A DNA stretch of 64,000 bases from contig NC_087065.1 of NCBI RefSeq assembly GCF_963678635.1, positions 51,456,173 to 51,520,172 on the forward strand, given 5' to 3'. Below are positions 1-12,900 of the stretch, piece by piece. Source of the DNA: Symsagittifera roscoffensis (taxonomy: Eukaryota; Xenacoelomorpha; Acoela; Convolutidae). Both the position numbers and the translations under genes were made by a program. The notes beneath the pieces were generated by a model. It did not search any database. It was not told the DNA's origin and saw only the letters and a program-made list of their open reading frames with translations. Numbering within the stretch: the stretch's first letter is position 1; each line of letters starts with the position of its first letter.

Positions 1-839
1 TTTTCATCTAATTGTATCAAAAAGGAATACCATTTAGCAGTCCAGTCCTCCATACAGTGCGTGCCCAGAAATTTTTCTAAAGGTGTGGTTTTTCGAAAAA
101 CAAAATTGAAAACTTTGTCGAACTATTTTTTTAAGTCGACCAAATACTATACATATGTTTTTTGCTTAAATGTTTCTGCGCCGAAGGCAATTTTTGAGAA
201 AGAAAAACTGGCTAAAAATTGATGTTTTGAGCACTTTTTAAAAAGATAAAAAACAAAAATTTGCTTTTTTTGGTGCGCGCTCGCACCTCAAATTTAAATA
301 TATTGGCGCCAACCAAAAATGGATCTCGTAAAATTATACCAAAGAGGGACCCTTTGAAAAAGTTTGGCAACCAAGAATTGAGGAGGCGGTTTCGTCGCAT
401 AAACACAACCCCCCCCCCCCCCTCACCTCGGCACGCAACTGCGTCCATAGAAAACTGATTCAGCCCTTTCGCCTTGCATTTTTTCTATAACAATTAACAT
501 TTATTTGAAAAAGCTCAGAAAGTGACCTGTGAACACTTGATAATTAATTATATACAAAAATCAATCCAATTGGTTTAGTTTTTAGCCAAAAGTTGCAAAA
601 ATTAACGCCCAGACTTAAACTGGAATCGTTTGTCCAAAAACCTTACGAGACCTTACTGTGTATTCTGTGAAATGCAAGCGGATTCTGGAACAGACAACAA
701 GTTGAAAATAAATTTGTTCCATAAATTGCAAAACGGCTTTTTTTAAAATCATTTTGCTGTTGCGCATTCCAGGAACGAATATAAGAATTTTTGTATTTCT
801 CAAAGTGGTTCCAAAAGCAGCCGATTTTGCTGAATCCGA

Positions 840-925
840 AACTGTAATGTAGGAAGTAGCGGATACAGATTAGTTTCTGGAATCAATAAACTAATCTGTA
901 TCCACTGCATTTTACATTACAGTTT
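840..925. repeat. Long hairpin, copy 1
   Basis: The arm at 840-876 (starting AACTGTAATGTAGG) is nearly the reverse complement of 888-925 (ending TACATTACAGTTT), around an 11-nt loop. It looks like the end of a foldback or miniature element carried within the tandem duplication. Confidence 0.75.
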
Positions 926-2180
926 CGCGAATTTTTTTTTCAATAGCAAAAATCACTTCCAATTTCCCGAGTTCATTTTAAACAGTAATCAAGTACAAAC
1001 AATCATATTATGCTCAGACAGGCTGGATCGCCTTTCATAGATCCTCTGGGAATCACAGAAGTCGCAATTATCATTATTTATTACAACGGATGATACGCTG
1101 TATGATGTTCTTATCTCCTTTTAAAAATTTTTATGCTCCTTTAACTCCTATCGAGCTTGTTAGAATCATTGAGATTCTAGATAAACTTCTGTCTACATCC
1201 AACGTTTTTATTATACTACGGCTTTTGGTCCAGTTCTATTTTTACTCATCTATGCAAATTGCGCGAAAACTGAATCACGAAGCAAAGATTGGTTTGCATT
1301 TTTTTCTGCATTTTGCGTTATCTACTCAATATTTTTCAGTAACTCTGTAAAATTTATCTGGATGCCAATTTTAAAAGCGAAATGAAAGCTGGCGAAAAAC
1401 TGGTTTTCATCTAATTGTATCAAAAATGAATACCATTTAGCAGTCCAGTCCTCCATACAGTGCTTGCCCAGAAATTTTTCTAAAGGTGTGGTTTTTCGAA
1501 AAACAAAATTGAAAAGTTTGTCGAACTATTTTTTTAAGTCGACCAAATACTATACATATATTTTCTGCTTAAATGTTTCTGCGCCGAAGGCAATTTTTGA
1601 GAAAAAAAAACTGGCTAAAAATTGATGTTCGCACCTCAAATTTAAATACATTGGCGCCAGCCAAAAAAATGGATCTCGTAAAATTATACCAAAGAGGGAC
1701 CCTTTGAAAAAGTTTGGCAACCAAGAATTGAGGAAGCGGTTTGGTCGCATAAACACACCCCCCCTCACCTCGGCACGCAACTGCGTCCATAGAAAACTGA
1801 TTCAGCCCTTTCGCCTTGCATTTTTTCTATAACAATTAACATTTATTTGAAAAAGCTCAGAAAGTGACCTGCAAACACTTGATAGTTAATTATATACGAA
1901 AATCAATCCAATTGGTTTAGTTTTTAGCCAAAAGTTGCAAAAATTAACGCCCAAACTTAAACTGGAATCGTTTGCTCAAAAACCTTACGAGACCTTTCTG
2001 TGTATTCTGTGAAATGCAAGCGGATTCTGGAACAGACAACAAGTTGAAAATAAATTTGTTCCATAAATTGCAAAACGGCTATTTTTAAAATCATTTTGCT
2101 GTTGCGCATTCCAGGAACGAATATGTGAATTTTTGTATTGCTCAAAGTGGTTCCAAAAGCAGCTGATTTTGCTGAATCTC

Positions 2181-2267
2181 AAACTGTAATTTAGGATGTA
2201 GCGGATACAGATTAGTTTCTGGAATCAATAAACTAATCTGTATCCACTACATTCTACATTACAGTTT
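2181..2267. repeat. Long hairpin, copy 2
   Basis: Second copy of the hairpin, arms 2181-2218 and 2230-2267, same loop. A few arm positions differ from copy 1, but the stem remains almost fully paired. Confidence 0.75.
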
Positions 2268-2339
2268 AGCGAAATTTGTTTTCAATAGCAAAAATCACTT
2301 CCAATTTCCCGAGTTCACTTTCATTTTTGCATTAGACGT

Positions 2340-2620
2340 TACATTACTGCGGAATCGGCTTTCATTTGCGGAATTTGAACCAGTTTGCTATGTTCACTCG
2401 TGGTAGAATTCGCGACACGTCCAATGTACCGACAAATTTTATGTTACAAAGTATGTGCGATCGTAGTCCACGAATATTTCGAAAGTGGAATCCACGTGAT
2501 TTTTGGAACATGTTCGAAATTTCTCTGGATTCCATTGACCTTCAGACAACAAACGGTGCGATTATCCAGATCACAGTTTGGCCTCGTAATGAACTCAAGT
2601 TTATGTTTCGCAAACTAATC
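2340..2620. repeat. Interspersed repeat sharing motifs with 59.9-61.0 kb
   Basis: Contains GTGGAATCCAC, TCTGGATTCC and CACAGTTTGGCCTCGT in the same order as the segment at about 60780-60930 inside the Kv-beta gene. This is an old dispersed repeat of unknown class. 2640-3340 shows nothing I can name. Confidence 0.5.
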
Positions 2621-3349
2621 CTGTTTTGATTTCCTCTTTTATCAGAGCAAAAGTAACCAACATGAAACTCATTAATTTCGATGACAAAAAACGGTGTGCT
2701 ATTTTGGTGTACCAGCGCGAGTGTTCAAAAATAGTCATAGATAAACAGACTTCAATATGCAGTTTTGACAATTTACAAATCATTCAAAAATTCTGGAACA
2801 CGTGGCTATACAAGTTTTGTCTGAATTGTTGAAAACTTTGGTCCCAGGACTTCTTTCAACGTTTTAATCTTTTGTTTTTATAGGGATTTAACCAAACTCA
2901 TTGGCATTCAAAAACACTTCGATTTCATTCATTTTGAAATCTTGGGGTGTTAGCGGCTATTTTTTTTACTACAAAAACACCTCACCAGTGCGAATTGTTA
3001 TTTTTTTTGGCAATTATTCGACCCTAACACAATATTGCCTGCATAACATGAAGTTGAGACCCAGATAGATCTTTTTAATAGTCATCATCAACCGTGTGTA
3101 ATTAAGTTTCAGATTATATCTTAAATACTTGTGAGAAAAAAAAAGACTAAAAATGATGAAAAAAAAATCATTTTCTTGGTTGAGAACTAAATGTTACATT
3201 GACTTTATCCCGTGACTTTAGATATCAAATTATAAGTCCAATCGATTTAGCGAAAACTTCTGCGAGTTTTCTGTGTTTATCATACAATTGCTAATTGTTA
3301 TTGTGCGAAACAAAAGAGCCATTTTTTTGTTAACCGAATCTTTTCCGTT

Positions 3350-3590
3350 ACTCGGCGCAGAAATTAGGTTTATGCTCTGATACTACCCGAATATGATTGG
3401 CTGAAGCAAAACCGAAAGAAAAAAATAGTTTTAAAATTTTTGGTTTATGGCCGTATTGTAGTAGAGAACAATTTAAATTCATTTTTTAGTGCTTTGGGAG
3501 AGCTCGGAAAATCAATAGAAAAAGTCGACAAAACTTTCGAAAGTCTTTGAAAATCCTCCACCCCTCGAGAAAATCCTAGATCCGCCCCTG
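3350..3590. mobile_element. hAT-like MITE, partial copy (right end)
   Basis: Ends with CCTAGATCCGCCCCTG at 3575-3590, the right terminal sequence of the hAT-like family, preceded by the family's internal motifs (GGCGCAGAAA near 3353, GGAGAGCTCGG, AAGTCGAC). The left end is not intact. Bases 3601-3645 also resemble the family interior, so this area may hold a nested copy. Confidence 0.6.
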
Positions 3591-3600
3591 CTTATATCGG

Positions 3601-3633
3601 CTAGGAGGAGCTCGAAAAGTTTAATTGGTCTGC
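3601..3633 (-). CDS. DNAI2: Possible DNAI2 terminal exon (weak)
   Basis: An acceptor with a good tract (taaccttttttag) at 3635-3634 would open 10 phase-0 codons (ADQLNFSSS with a stop at 3603-3601), giving a 581-residue protein. The sequence resembles the interior of the hAT-like repeat, so it may be chance or an exonised repeat. The true last exon may instead lie to the left of the window. Confidence 0.2.
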   Translation of the reverse strand, partial: ADQLNFSSSS

Positions 3634-3748
3634 CTAAAAAAGGTTAATAAGTTTCCATTTTTCCCAGAAAACCGTCTTCCCTTCAAACAATTACTACGCG
3701 CACTAAAACTGAAAGGTCACATATATGCAACAGCATTAGACCAATTAC

Positions 3749-3923
3749 CTCTTCTTTCATCTTGCGTTCTTTATCCTCGAAGACAGCCTTCTCCTTGTCC
3801 AGAATCTCCCTAAACTCCTGCTCTGCCTTTCCAATCAGATCCTCCTCCTCTTCTCCTCCCCCCTCGCCTTCCTCTCCTTCTCCCCCACCACTCTTCATCT
3901 GCTTCTCCTTCAACTTCATCTCC
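3749..3923 (-). CDS. DNAI2: DNAI2 exon 8 (charged tail)
   Basis: 175 bases, acceptor tttag|GGAGAT completing the Arg codon split from exon 7. Encodes [10 protein letters not shown], then a low-complexity Gly/Glu run, then an amphipathic segment ([18 protein letters not shown]) matching the family tail. A donor GAG|gtaatt at 3748 indicates at least one further exon. Confidence 0.9.
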
Positions 3924-6900
3924 CTAAATGAAGTCAAAGGTCAGAGGTCAAATATATCTCTGCAAGTGATAATCTCGATATTCGTTTTTTGTGTTAGTTT
4001 CCACTGTATCTGGTAAATGAGATCAAACATTGAAAAATTGATTTGTTTGTTAGTTGCCGAAGAAACAAATATTTGGCTGATAAAACTTTGATTGTAGAGT
4101 TTAGGGTTCTTAACACTTAATAATTTTACTTAATTTAATCATCTTAATCTGTTCTAACCTGTGTCTGGCCTCGAGTATCTTCTCTCGCCTAGTCTCCCGC
4201 TCAAACATGGCAGTGACGAGTGCCTTCTCGTTCCTCTGCAGAGTGTAGAGGGAGTTGCTCAGCTCCAGTAGTGTCACTGTCCCGTCCTTCGATCCCACTC
4301 CGATGTGGCTGCCATTCTCCTGCATCCGCAGACAGTGCAGCGGCCCATCCGTCACCTATCACACATAATACTTACACAATTAAATACACGAACTAACGAG
4401 CAGTTTAAAAAATATAATCACTAGGTAAAGGGTTGTTGTGCTAAAACTAAAACTACCACATATTCGCTAGACAAAAATTTCAATAAAAAGATCAAAATTG
4501 CTATTACTTTGATTTGTATATGAATAATTTTTTTCTTCATATAGTTTTTGAAGAAAATTTCAACGGCGATTCTCCAAAATTGTTTTCAAATAAAAATCTT
4601 CAACTATTTTTTTTAAGATTTCACTTTTTCAAATAATTTAAGTTGACGATTTTGCATCAAAATTTTTTTTTTTAATTTTGGATTTGTTTTAAATTTTCAT
4701 TGTCGGGACACTTATTAGCAGTTATAACAGGATAGAGAGGACTGAGTACTTCACATAAAACGCCAATCAAACTGAATAATGGTAAATTTCTAACATGGCC
4801 CGTAAGGGTATGTTTTTAGAGTTTGAATTGTTTTTTTTTGTTCACGTACCTGGACAGAGAGGACTGGGTCGTTCTGCTTGAACAGGAGATCCCACACATC
4901 CAACTTGCCATTCATCTTGGTGGTGAAGAAGACAGAGGGTCTCTGGGTGCTCCAGCAGGCATCTGTCAAGTAGTGCATGTCATAGTTGGTCCACATGATA
5001 GAACTGTCTTTGATGTCCTCTGACCAGATCTGAAACAGCAGAGAAATACTATCATTTAGTTTCAGAAAGTTTCAGAGAATTTATCTCATGACTCAGAATC
5101 TCAACAACTCCTCCCTCCCCACAAGCACGCACACGCACAAACAAAACACACGCCCCCCCCCCCCTACACGGATTCGACCACCTGCCGACCCTTTGTACTA
5201 TTTTGAGACATCCATTTTTGGAGACGGACCCTGAAATTTTTCTAAAGGCGACTTTGGCGCCAATATATACTCTTTTTGAGGTGGGAGCGCGCGCCAAAAA
5301 AAACGCGATTTTTTGGTCAAATTTTTCCAAAAACTGCCTGAAAACCCCTTTTTCGGCCTGTTTTTTTTAAATTTTGCCTGCGGCGCAGAAAGTTTGGCCA
5401 AAGCAGGTACTTTTTACTGCTTTGGGGAGCTCAAAAAATAAATTTGGTCGCCCTAAAAAAAAGGTCGACAAAATTTTCGAATTTTTTTGGAAAATCCGCC
5501 CCCCAACCCCTCGACAAAATCCTAGATCCGCTCCTGCACACAAAGACACGCGCTTGAAAACATAGAATAGGAATCCATGACAACCCAAAAGGTGAATGCG
5601 CTCTCAGAAAATTGCAATTTTTAACCGAGACTTCCCATCAAAATGCCCGAAAGCGCCTTTTTAAAGCATTTGAAAAGTTAATGGGTCCAGCTCACAAAAA
5701 AGCTGACAACGTTTTTTTTTAATTTTGAAAATCCACCCCTCTTAAAAATATAACTCCACCTCTGTTTTCTTATTGTAGTTTTTTTACACAGGAGCACAGA
5801 TCTTTTTGAATCTTGAACTACCGACCTGTCCACTGATACTTATACTTTTTGATGGTTTTAAATTTGTCCTTATACACCTACCCTGGCGGTCCAGTCGGCC
5901 ACAGTGAGGAAGTTCTTGGGGAAGAAGGGGTTCCTCTGGAGTGCATAGATGGGACCATGATGGCCACTGTACACGGCCACGATCTTCTCCGCCGGCGTCT
6001 TCGCCTTCCGATTGCAGCTGATGATCGTCCCTTGCTCAGTTCCAACCATGAACTTAGTCGGCTACACAAAACACACAAGTTGAAATAATTCGAGGGGCAG
6101 TGAGAGATTCTATTGGCAGACAAACCGAATGGAATAGATTTTCCAAAAAAGTTAAAATTATTTAATCCTAGAGCGGATAAAACCGCTGCTTGATGGTGAC
6201 GGTTACAGCACAGTTTTATGATTATTGTAACAACCAGCAATCTCTCCTTTTCCTTTTTACTTTTTTGCAAACAAATTTTTACACTTAACGGTTACGTTTG
6301 CAAAAGTTAGCGTTTGTTTTCTTTTCCAAACTAACTTGATTTAACTTATGCGATCGACCAAATCGCAGCTAGTTAGAACAAGGGGTCTTTCTGAATGTTG
6401 CTAAGACTTTCCTATTCTTATTCAACAGACAAAGTTTCTTTCACTCGTAAATAGGTATATTATTTCAAATATAGAGGACACACATCAATTTTATATCAAG
6501 AGACATTGGGGTATGGATTTATAGTTATCGAGATATAGATTTGAGATTTTGGTTATTAGGATGGTTGGGGGTATCAGTATGAGAGTGGTAGTGAGATTTT
6601 GAGAAAGTGATGAAGTGATGTTTGGTATATTTTCGCTTGGCTTATATACCATAGGTTTTGATATTTTCAGCATTCCATCTGTTGGTTAAACCAATCAGAA
6701 AGAAACAACACATGCTGTAATGTTTGCTTTTGGTGATATTTTATCAACCGAGCAAACACATAATTTCAAGTCAGAACATATGGTAAAAGTTTTAATAATT
6801 GTGTTTCTGATTTCAATTCAGAACATCCAACCATCTTATAGGGTGATTGTTAAACGGTGATACCCGTTGACAAAAAATTTAAAAGCATAATAAAATTTAC

Positions 6901-9900
6901 AAAACATCAAAAAGGTTTTTTAATAAAGTTTGCGTAAAGTTTTTATTCTGATTTTGGTAGTTTGTTCGTAAAGTGGCGGCTTGTAGTGTAGTCGGTTGAT
7001 GGATGGCTGCTTGTAGTCGGTTGAAGAATGGCTGCTTGTAGTCGGTTGAGAAATGGCTGCTTGTAATCGGTTGAAGAATGGTTGTTTGTAGTGTATGTGC
7101 ATGTTGAGTAGAGCAGTGGCGGCGGCCAAATCACAGCTGGATACTTTTGAGAAATATAACATCAAATACAATTTTTCAAATTTGGTTTAGCGAATATACT
7201 TATCAGCAATACTGGACTATAATTGTAGAAGCATACATACTTTGTAAAGTGGCGGCGGCCAAATCACAGTTGGAGTTAAAAAATAAAAAGAACGGAGGTT
7301 AATAGATAGTCTTGAAACTAATAGTTTCCTTCCACCTGGGTTTTTAGGCTCAGATATTTATTGCTGAGGTCCTTATTTTTTTCCCGGAGCACTGTTATGG
7401 TTTTCTGCATTTGATTGATGCGATTTAAGTCGTTTATGTAATTCTTTTGAACTTGATCCGTGTGGGAGTCAAGGATCGGAGTCTGCATTTGGGCAGTTAT
7501 AAAGGCTGCAGGAACACAAATATGTTCATGGGGGAGTTGTGCATTAACCAGACGGTATGCACCGTTACCGTTTTGGTAAGGGTGATAGGTGTCTATTTTA
7601 AATCGGTTAATAAAGGGAGAGAGCGCATAATTTAGACTGGTGTCAAAATTTGGTGGTTTCCTAGGGCTGAGGTTTTGTTCCTTTTTGACTTGAATCGCGA
7701 TTTTTGATTCAAGTTCTAGAGAGTTTGCAGATTGGTGAACTATTACAGTTTCAGATTCTAGGTTTTGCCTAGTTGAAGAAGAGGGGAGAATCTTGAAAGG
7801 TCGGACAATTGCTTTTCTCTTTTGAATGCAATTAGAATTTTTCACTTTTGGAATTTTAAAATTGGTATTCAATTTTGGTTGATTAATCGGGTTGATTTTT
7901 TTGGATGGCATTTCCATAGGGTCATTTAGAGACAGAAGGTTTTCGAAGTCGGGCAAGTCTTCTTCAAGTAGAGTGTGAAGAAGATCAGTGGGCATATCCT
8001 AAAACATAGAATAAATTAGACCGGTACAGCGGGTCGATTATTGTAATCGACTAGTTGGAGTCTAGGATAAATTTTATCCTGATTTTCATTTTCAGAATCC
8101 TCTTGTTGAGGTGCCTGAGGCCTATGATCAAGCTCAATATTTTGATCGTTCTCATTTTGAGCGAATATTAAAGTCACTATAGAAGTGAAAAGTATATTGT
8201 AAGAGGCGGCTAACATAATTTTTCCGAAATGAAGAGTTCGGCCGGTTAGTTTGTGTATGTGTAATACTTTTATTACAAATACAAGAGCGTCGAGTATAAA
8301 CTTGACGAAAAGGAAAGAGGCGAATATTATTCCGCATCTTTCTAAATAGTACTGTATTGTACCAAAAACACGAGTGTACTCGTTCTTCCAAAAATCAGGC
8401 GAGATAAGATAATCTAAGTATATGTTTTGCGTAGATTCGTATTGACTACTCGAGTCCGGATAGAAGTGTTTTCTTGCATTAAGAAAAGTTTGGGATACTT
8501 TTTGTAAAATACCCTTCATTTCAGAGTGATGAGTAATCATGCTCCAAAATTTTTGCATTTGTGCATAAGTGTAAATAGAAGCATCATGACTAGATGCAAG
8601 AGAGTGTTTTACTTGCCGTTTAATTTCTTTCGGCTTAAACAGATCTGGACCTTTTACTCTAGTAATAGAGGGTGTGAGTTCGATCCAAGAATTATCGTTA
8701 TCAACATCTAAATGATAAAGATTCAAATGCTTATCGGAGCAGTCTTGTTGATCTGCCGATTTAAAAGTTTGTCGAGTGATCGGGTCGACGAAATGAATTT
8801 TTTCGCGATACATAATTGGTATCCGATTATAGCATGCATCCATTAATTGTAATGGAGAATAAAATTTTGGGCAGTGATAGAGCCAGGCAACATTGCCATT
8901 GGTCTCTAAAAACTTAGACCTATTTCGGGTCAAAATGTAGCCGGCTAAACGCGGGCTTTCGATAGAGAGCATTAAAGTATTGAGAATCATGGAGCGTTCT
9001 AACTCACATTGATTCGTTAAAAGTGCCAATTCGGCAGTTCGAAGCATGTAAAAGCTTCGAAAAAGAATATAATCTAGTTTTGTTCCTAGATGAGCTTCGT
9101 AGTCTATTTGTCCCGGTGCAAAGGGATAATTTTCATCTTTTGCGTATTTTACGTAAGTCAAATTTGGCTCCGAATGAATAATTCCTGTATTAGCACTCGG
9201 GTTTATTTGTAAACCAGTATCCATATTAAAACCGTTTTGGTATGCTATGAACAATGATTCGTATTGGGTCGGGTAGACTATTTTTGGGTGTCCACATAAA
9301 GATTGTGGTTTATTTAGTATTTTTAGCATAAATTGTTGAGTGTCTCTACCTCGAGTATGGTGGTTGGATATTTTAGTAAAAGAGTCTTTTACAATATAAT
9401 AATTTTCTTCATTTCGAATCATTTTTGCTTCGAATTTATTGAGAACCGAAAAAATGCAGTTTTCGGGCTCGTTCCAAGTATATGCAAAAGGGTCAAGTGA
9501 TGTTGTTTCACATCCGTTTTCATATACAGGACAAGGTAATGGAATGTTTTGCCAGTTATTAACTGTTCCATCTTTTAGATTGACAGTTAAGGAAATATTT
9601 TGCATGTATGATTCGAAAGTATCCAAATGGATCCTAGAACGATCACTGCATTCGTTGTGGTATTCGCCATCAACTTTGCCTCTATTTGTATTTGTGACGA
9701 TTTTTTCGTCGAAGCGAAAAGGAATGTTTTTTGAGTATCCTAAGTTAACATATCCCCGTTCGGCGGCGTGTTTACAAGTATCAGGGGAAATGTGTATATC
9801 AGTTGTGATTATATTTTGGCGAGCGTCTATTCCGCTTGAATCGAAAGAATCACAAAACCATCGGATAGATTGGTGTTTTATACGACACATTGTCGCGTTA

Positions 9901-12900
9901 ATTTTTGTACTATAATGCCGTTGGTAAAGAGTAACCTCGGCTGTTGTAGTTTCGATATTTTCAGGTTGTGTTTTGCAGGGAGCTACTTTATTAAGTGAGA
10001 ACATTTTATTCGATGTCATTAGTTGACAATCAAAATGCGCAATTTTCAGATCTTTTGCTGTATTAGCGTAGAGATTGTCCTCTGGGTTAAAAGCGCAGAT
10101 TTGTTGGGGAAATATTAAAAGAGTGTATATAGCTAACCAAAAAATTTTTAGTTTTAGACGGCGGCGGAAAATAGAAATTATACTTACTTTCAGCAATTCA
10201 TCGATTATTTGGTCCGTTGATTGATCAAGGTCCATTATTTCACCTTCTTCGAGATCGGTGATTTTAGACATTATTTTTGAATTTTATTGATTTTTGCAAT
10301 TGCTGAGAAGTATCAGAGGAAGGTTTTGGAGGTTGTGAAGTTTTTGAAAGAATGATTCTGGGCTTTTTTTTGCTGGTTTATATAGATCAGATTCTGATAA
10401 AATTTGTTTGTTTAAGACAAGTTTTAGCAAAGCCGGCTGTTTAGTTATAATTGACATACTATACTGTGCCGTATTTGTTTTACTGGCACGTGTCTACGGC
10501 CGTTGGGAGGGGTTTAGTTTGCAATTTAAGACCATGCTTGAACCGATGCTTGAATCGATGTTCACCATCAGTGAATTTTTTTAGGAAAAGATTTTGTAGT
10601 TCAGCCCAAGTAGTAGCATTAGTTACTTCATCAGTATACCATTCAAGAGCTGTTTTGGTTAATAAAGATCCAAACAAACTTTTTTGTCTGTGATCATAGT
10701 TAGGCTGAGCGCCAGCGTCTCTGGGTCGTTGCCCTAGTGAGAATACAATTTTATTCTCAACTGAAGTCCAAAAGGCTTTTGCGTTTAGGTCTGAATCATT
10801 TCCTGAGAATGATACAAAAGACAAGTTAGGATGGATGATTGGGTGATTGGCCATCTTACTTTTTTCAAGTTAAGATATCCAATTTAAAGTTTTGAAATTT
10901 TGAAATTTGATAATTTCAACTTTAGAAAGTTTAAAATTTTGATAATTTCAACTTTTGAATTTTTGATAATTTCAACTTTTTGAAATTTTCAATTTTTGAA
11001 AGTTTGATAATCTCAGATTTTTAAAATTTTCAACCTTTTGAAATTTTGATAATTTCAATTTTTGAAATTTTCAACTTTTTGAAATTTTGATAATCTCAGT
11101 TTTTTGAGATTTTGATAATTTCAACTTTTGAAATTTTCAACTTTTTGAAATTTTGATAATTTCAATTTTTGAACTTTTCAACTTCTTGAAATTTTGATAA
11201 TTTAAATTTTTTGAATTTTTGATAATTTCCACTTTTGAAATTTTCAACTTTTTGAATTTTTGATAATCTCAGTTTTTTGAGATTTTGAAAATTGAGTGAA
11301 TTTTTGAAACTTGTGTGCCTCACTGGTCGCACCAATTATTCCAAACTAACTTGATTTAACTTATGCGATCGACCAAATCGCAGCTAGTTAGAACAAGGGG
11401 ACTTTCTGAATGTTGCTAAGACTTTCCTATTCTTATTCAACAGACAAAGTTTCTTTCACTCGTAAATAGGTATATTATTTCAAATATAGAGGACACACAT
11501 CAATTTTATATCAAGAGACATTGGGGTATGGATTTATAGTTATCGAGATATAGATTTGAGATTTTGGTTATTAGGATGGTTGGGGGTATCAGTATGAGAG
11601 TGTTAGTGAGATTTTGAGAAAGTGATGAAGTGATGTTTGGTATATTTTCGCTTGGCTTATATACCATAGATTTTGATATTTTCAGCATTCCATCTGTTGG
11701 TTAAACCAATCAGAAAGAAACAACACATGCTGTAATGTTTGCTTTTGGTGATATTTTATCAATCGAGCAAACACATAATTTCAAGTCAGAACATATGGTA
11801 AAAGTTTTAATAATTGTGTTTCTGATTTCAATTCAGAACATCCAACCATCTTATAGGGTGATTGTTAAACGGTGATTCTTGAAAAGATAAATTCACAAAA
11901 TGAACTGGTAAAAATATCATAATATGAACTGGACTCGAAAATTGATTTAAAAAAGTTTGTAATGGGTTGGAGCAGAGCAGTTGAGTATTTTTCCGCGTGG
12001 TAATTTTAAATTTCAAGCTTCAAAGTCTTTTTTGTTTCCACTAAATTTAATAGAAAACTGAAGAATTGCTTCAAAGTTTACTCTGTTGCTACAAAAGTTA
12101 TTAGAAAACAGGAATTGCAAGGAATGGAGACTTACGATTGTTGATTCGTACTCCAAGACTGAAGCACCCTGAGCCTTGGCGATGATTCCTTGTTTAGAAA
12201 GATCCAAGACCAGCTGTTCCGTTGGTTCGCCCAGTTTCCTGGTATCCCACCAGAGGACCTGTCCATCGGTGGACGCCGAGAAACACTCCGTTCCCGTCTT
12301 CGAACTGAGCCAGATAACCTTATAAGGCGGGTCTCTGTGACTCACTTCAATGGGGGAAGACTCGCAAGGATGCTGGTGTTTTCTGGTATCCCAAAAAGCG
12401 ATCTGCCCATTGTAGCACCCCCCGATTAGAGTGTGGGGATCTTTGGGGTTGTACTCGAGGCAGACGATGGGGGAGACGGGTTTGAGAGTGAAATCGGGTC
12501 GGTTGGGGTTCTCGACATCCCAGATGTAGGAGTTGTCGGAGATGCCTGGCTGGTTGCGTTGGAACTCGAGGTTGCAGTAGGCCACCGCTAGCTTCCGGGC
12601 TCCATCCGGGTACCAGGACAAGTTGGAGGCAGTTCGTTTGATTTCATTCGGATCACTAAATGCATATAAATTGCAATTTTTTTCTAGTTTCCCATCCCCC
12701 TGCATTTTTCGTTTCTAAAAATGGTTCAAATCTGCTTCTTCTTTCTGATATGTTTCATTATTCGAAAAAAGAGGAAAATTTCTTGTTCAGGAAAATTTTC
12801 CAGAGCAAAAGAGACATGAAGTTAAGTTGGAGCTGTACTTTTAGATGAAATACTTTTTGAAATTAAGCAAAAAAAGTCACCCTTTATCAGATTAATTATT

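Larger units (their letters stand above)
1..2327. repeat. Tandem segmental duplication (two copies, ~1.4 kb apart)
   Basis: Bases 1-975 recur at 1404-2327 in the same orientation with few differences; both begin TTTTCATCTAATTGTATCAA and end CACTTCCAATTTCCCGAGTT. The intervening 980-1400 is single-copy. Each copy contains a degenerate piece of the hAT-like repeat found elsewhere in the window (the GGCGCC and CGCGCTC motifs, then a C-run) and a strong hairpin near its right end. No coding region is supported; the short ORFs here are in repeat sequence and differ between the copies. Confidence 0.85.
6319..11880 (-). mobile_element. LTR retroelement with env, lacking pol
   Basis: Two 537-bp direct repeats (6324-6860 and 11339-11875) flank an internal region, bounded by the 5-bp duplication TTCTT (6319-6323 and 11876-11880). 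Coding orientation is minus, so 11339-11875 is the 5' LTR. In order: primer binding site, AT-rich tandem-repeat leader, gag fragment (10854-10480), short pol tail (10377-10264), env-like ORF (10271-8016), post-env ORF (7995-7318), 25-bp repeats and the 3' LTR. Reverse transcriptase, RNase H and integrase cores are absent. The LTRs differ at few positions, so the insertion looks recent. An errantivirus-like Ty3/Gypsy element is likely, inferred from gag and the presence of env; without pol the clade cannot be fixed. Confidence 0.9.

Noticed and set aside
5878-6270. 130-codon minus-strand ORF overlapping DNAI2 exon 5
   Set aside because: It reads the exon in the wrong frame; the correct frame encodes the conserved DNAI2 segment with proper splice sites.
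9439-9915. 158-codon plus-strand ORF
   Set aside because: Antisense shadow of the env-like ORF, with no features of its own.
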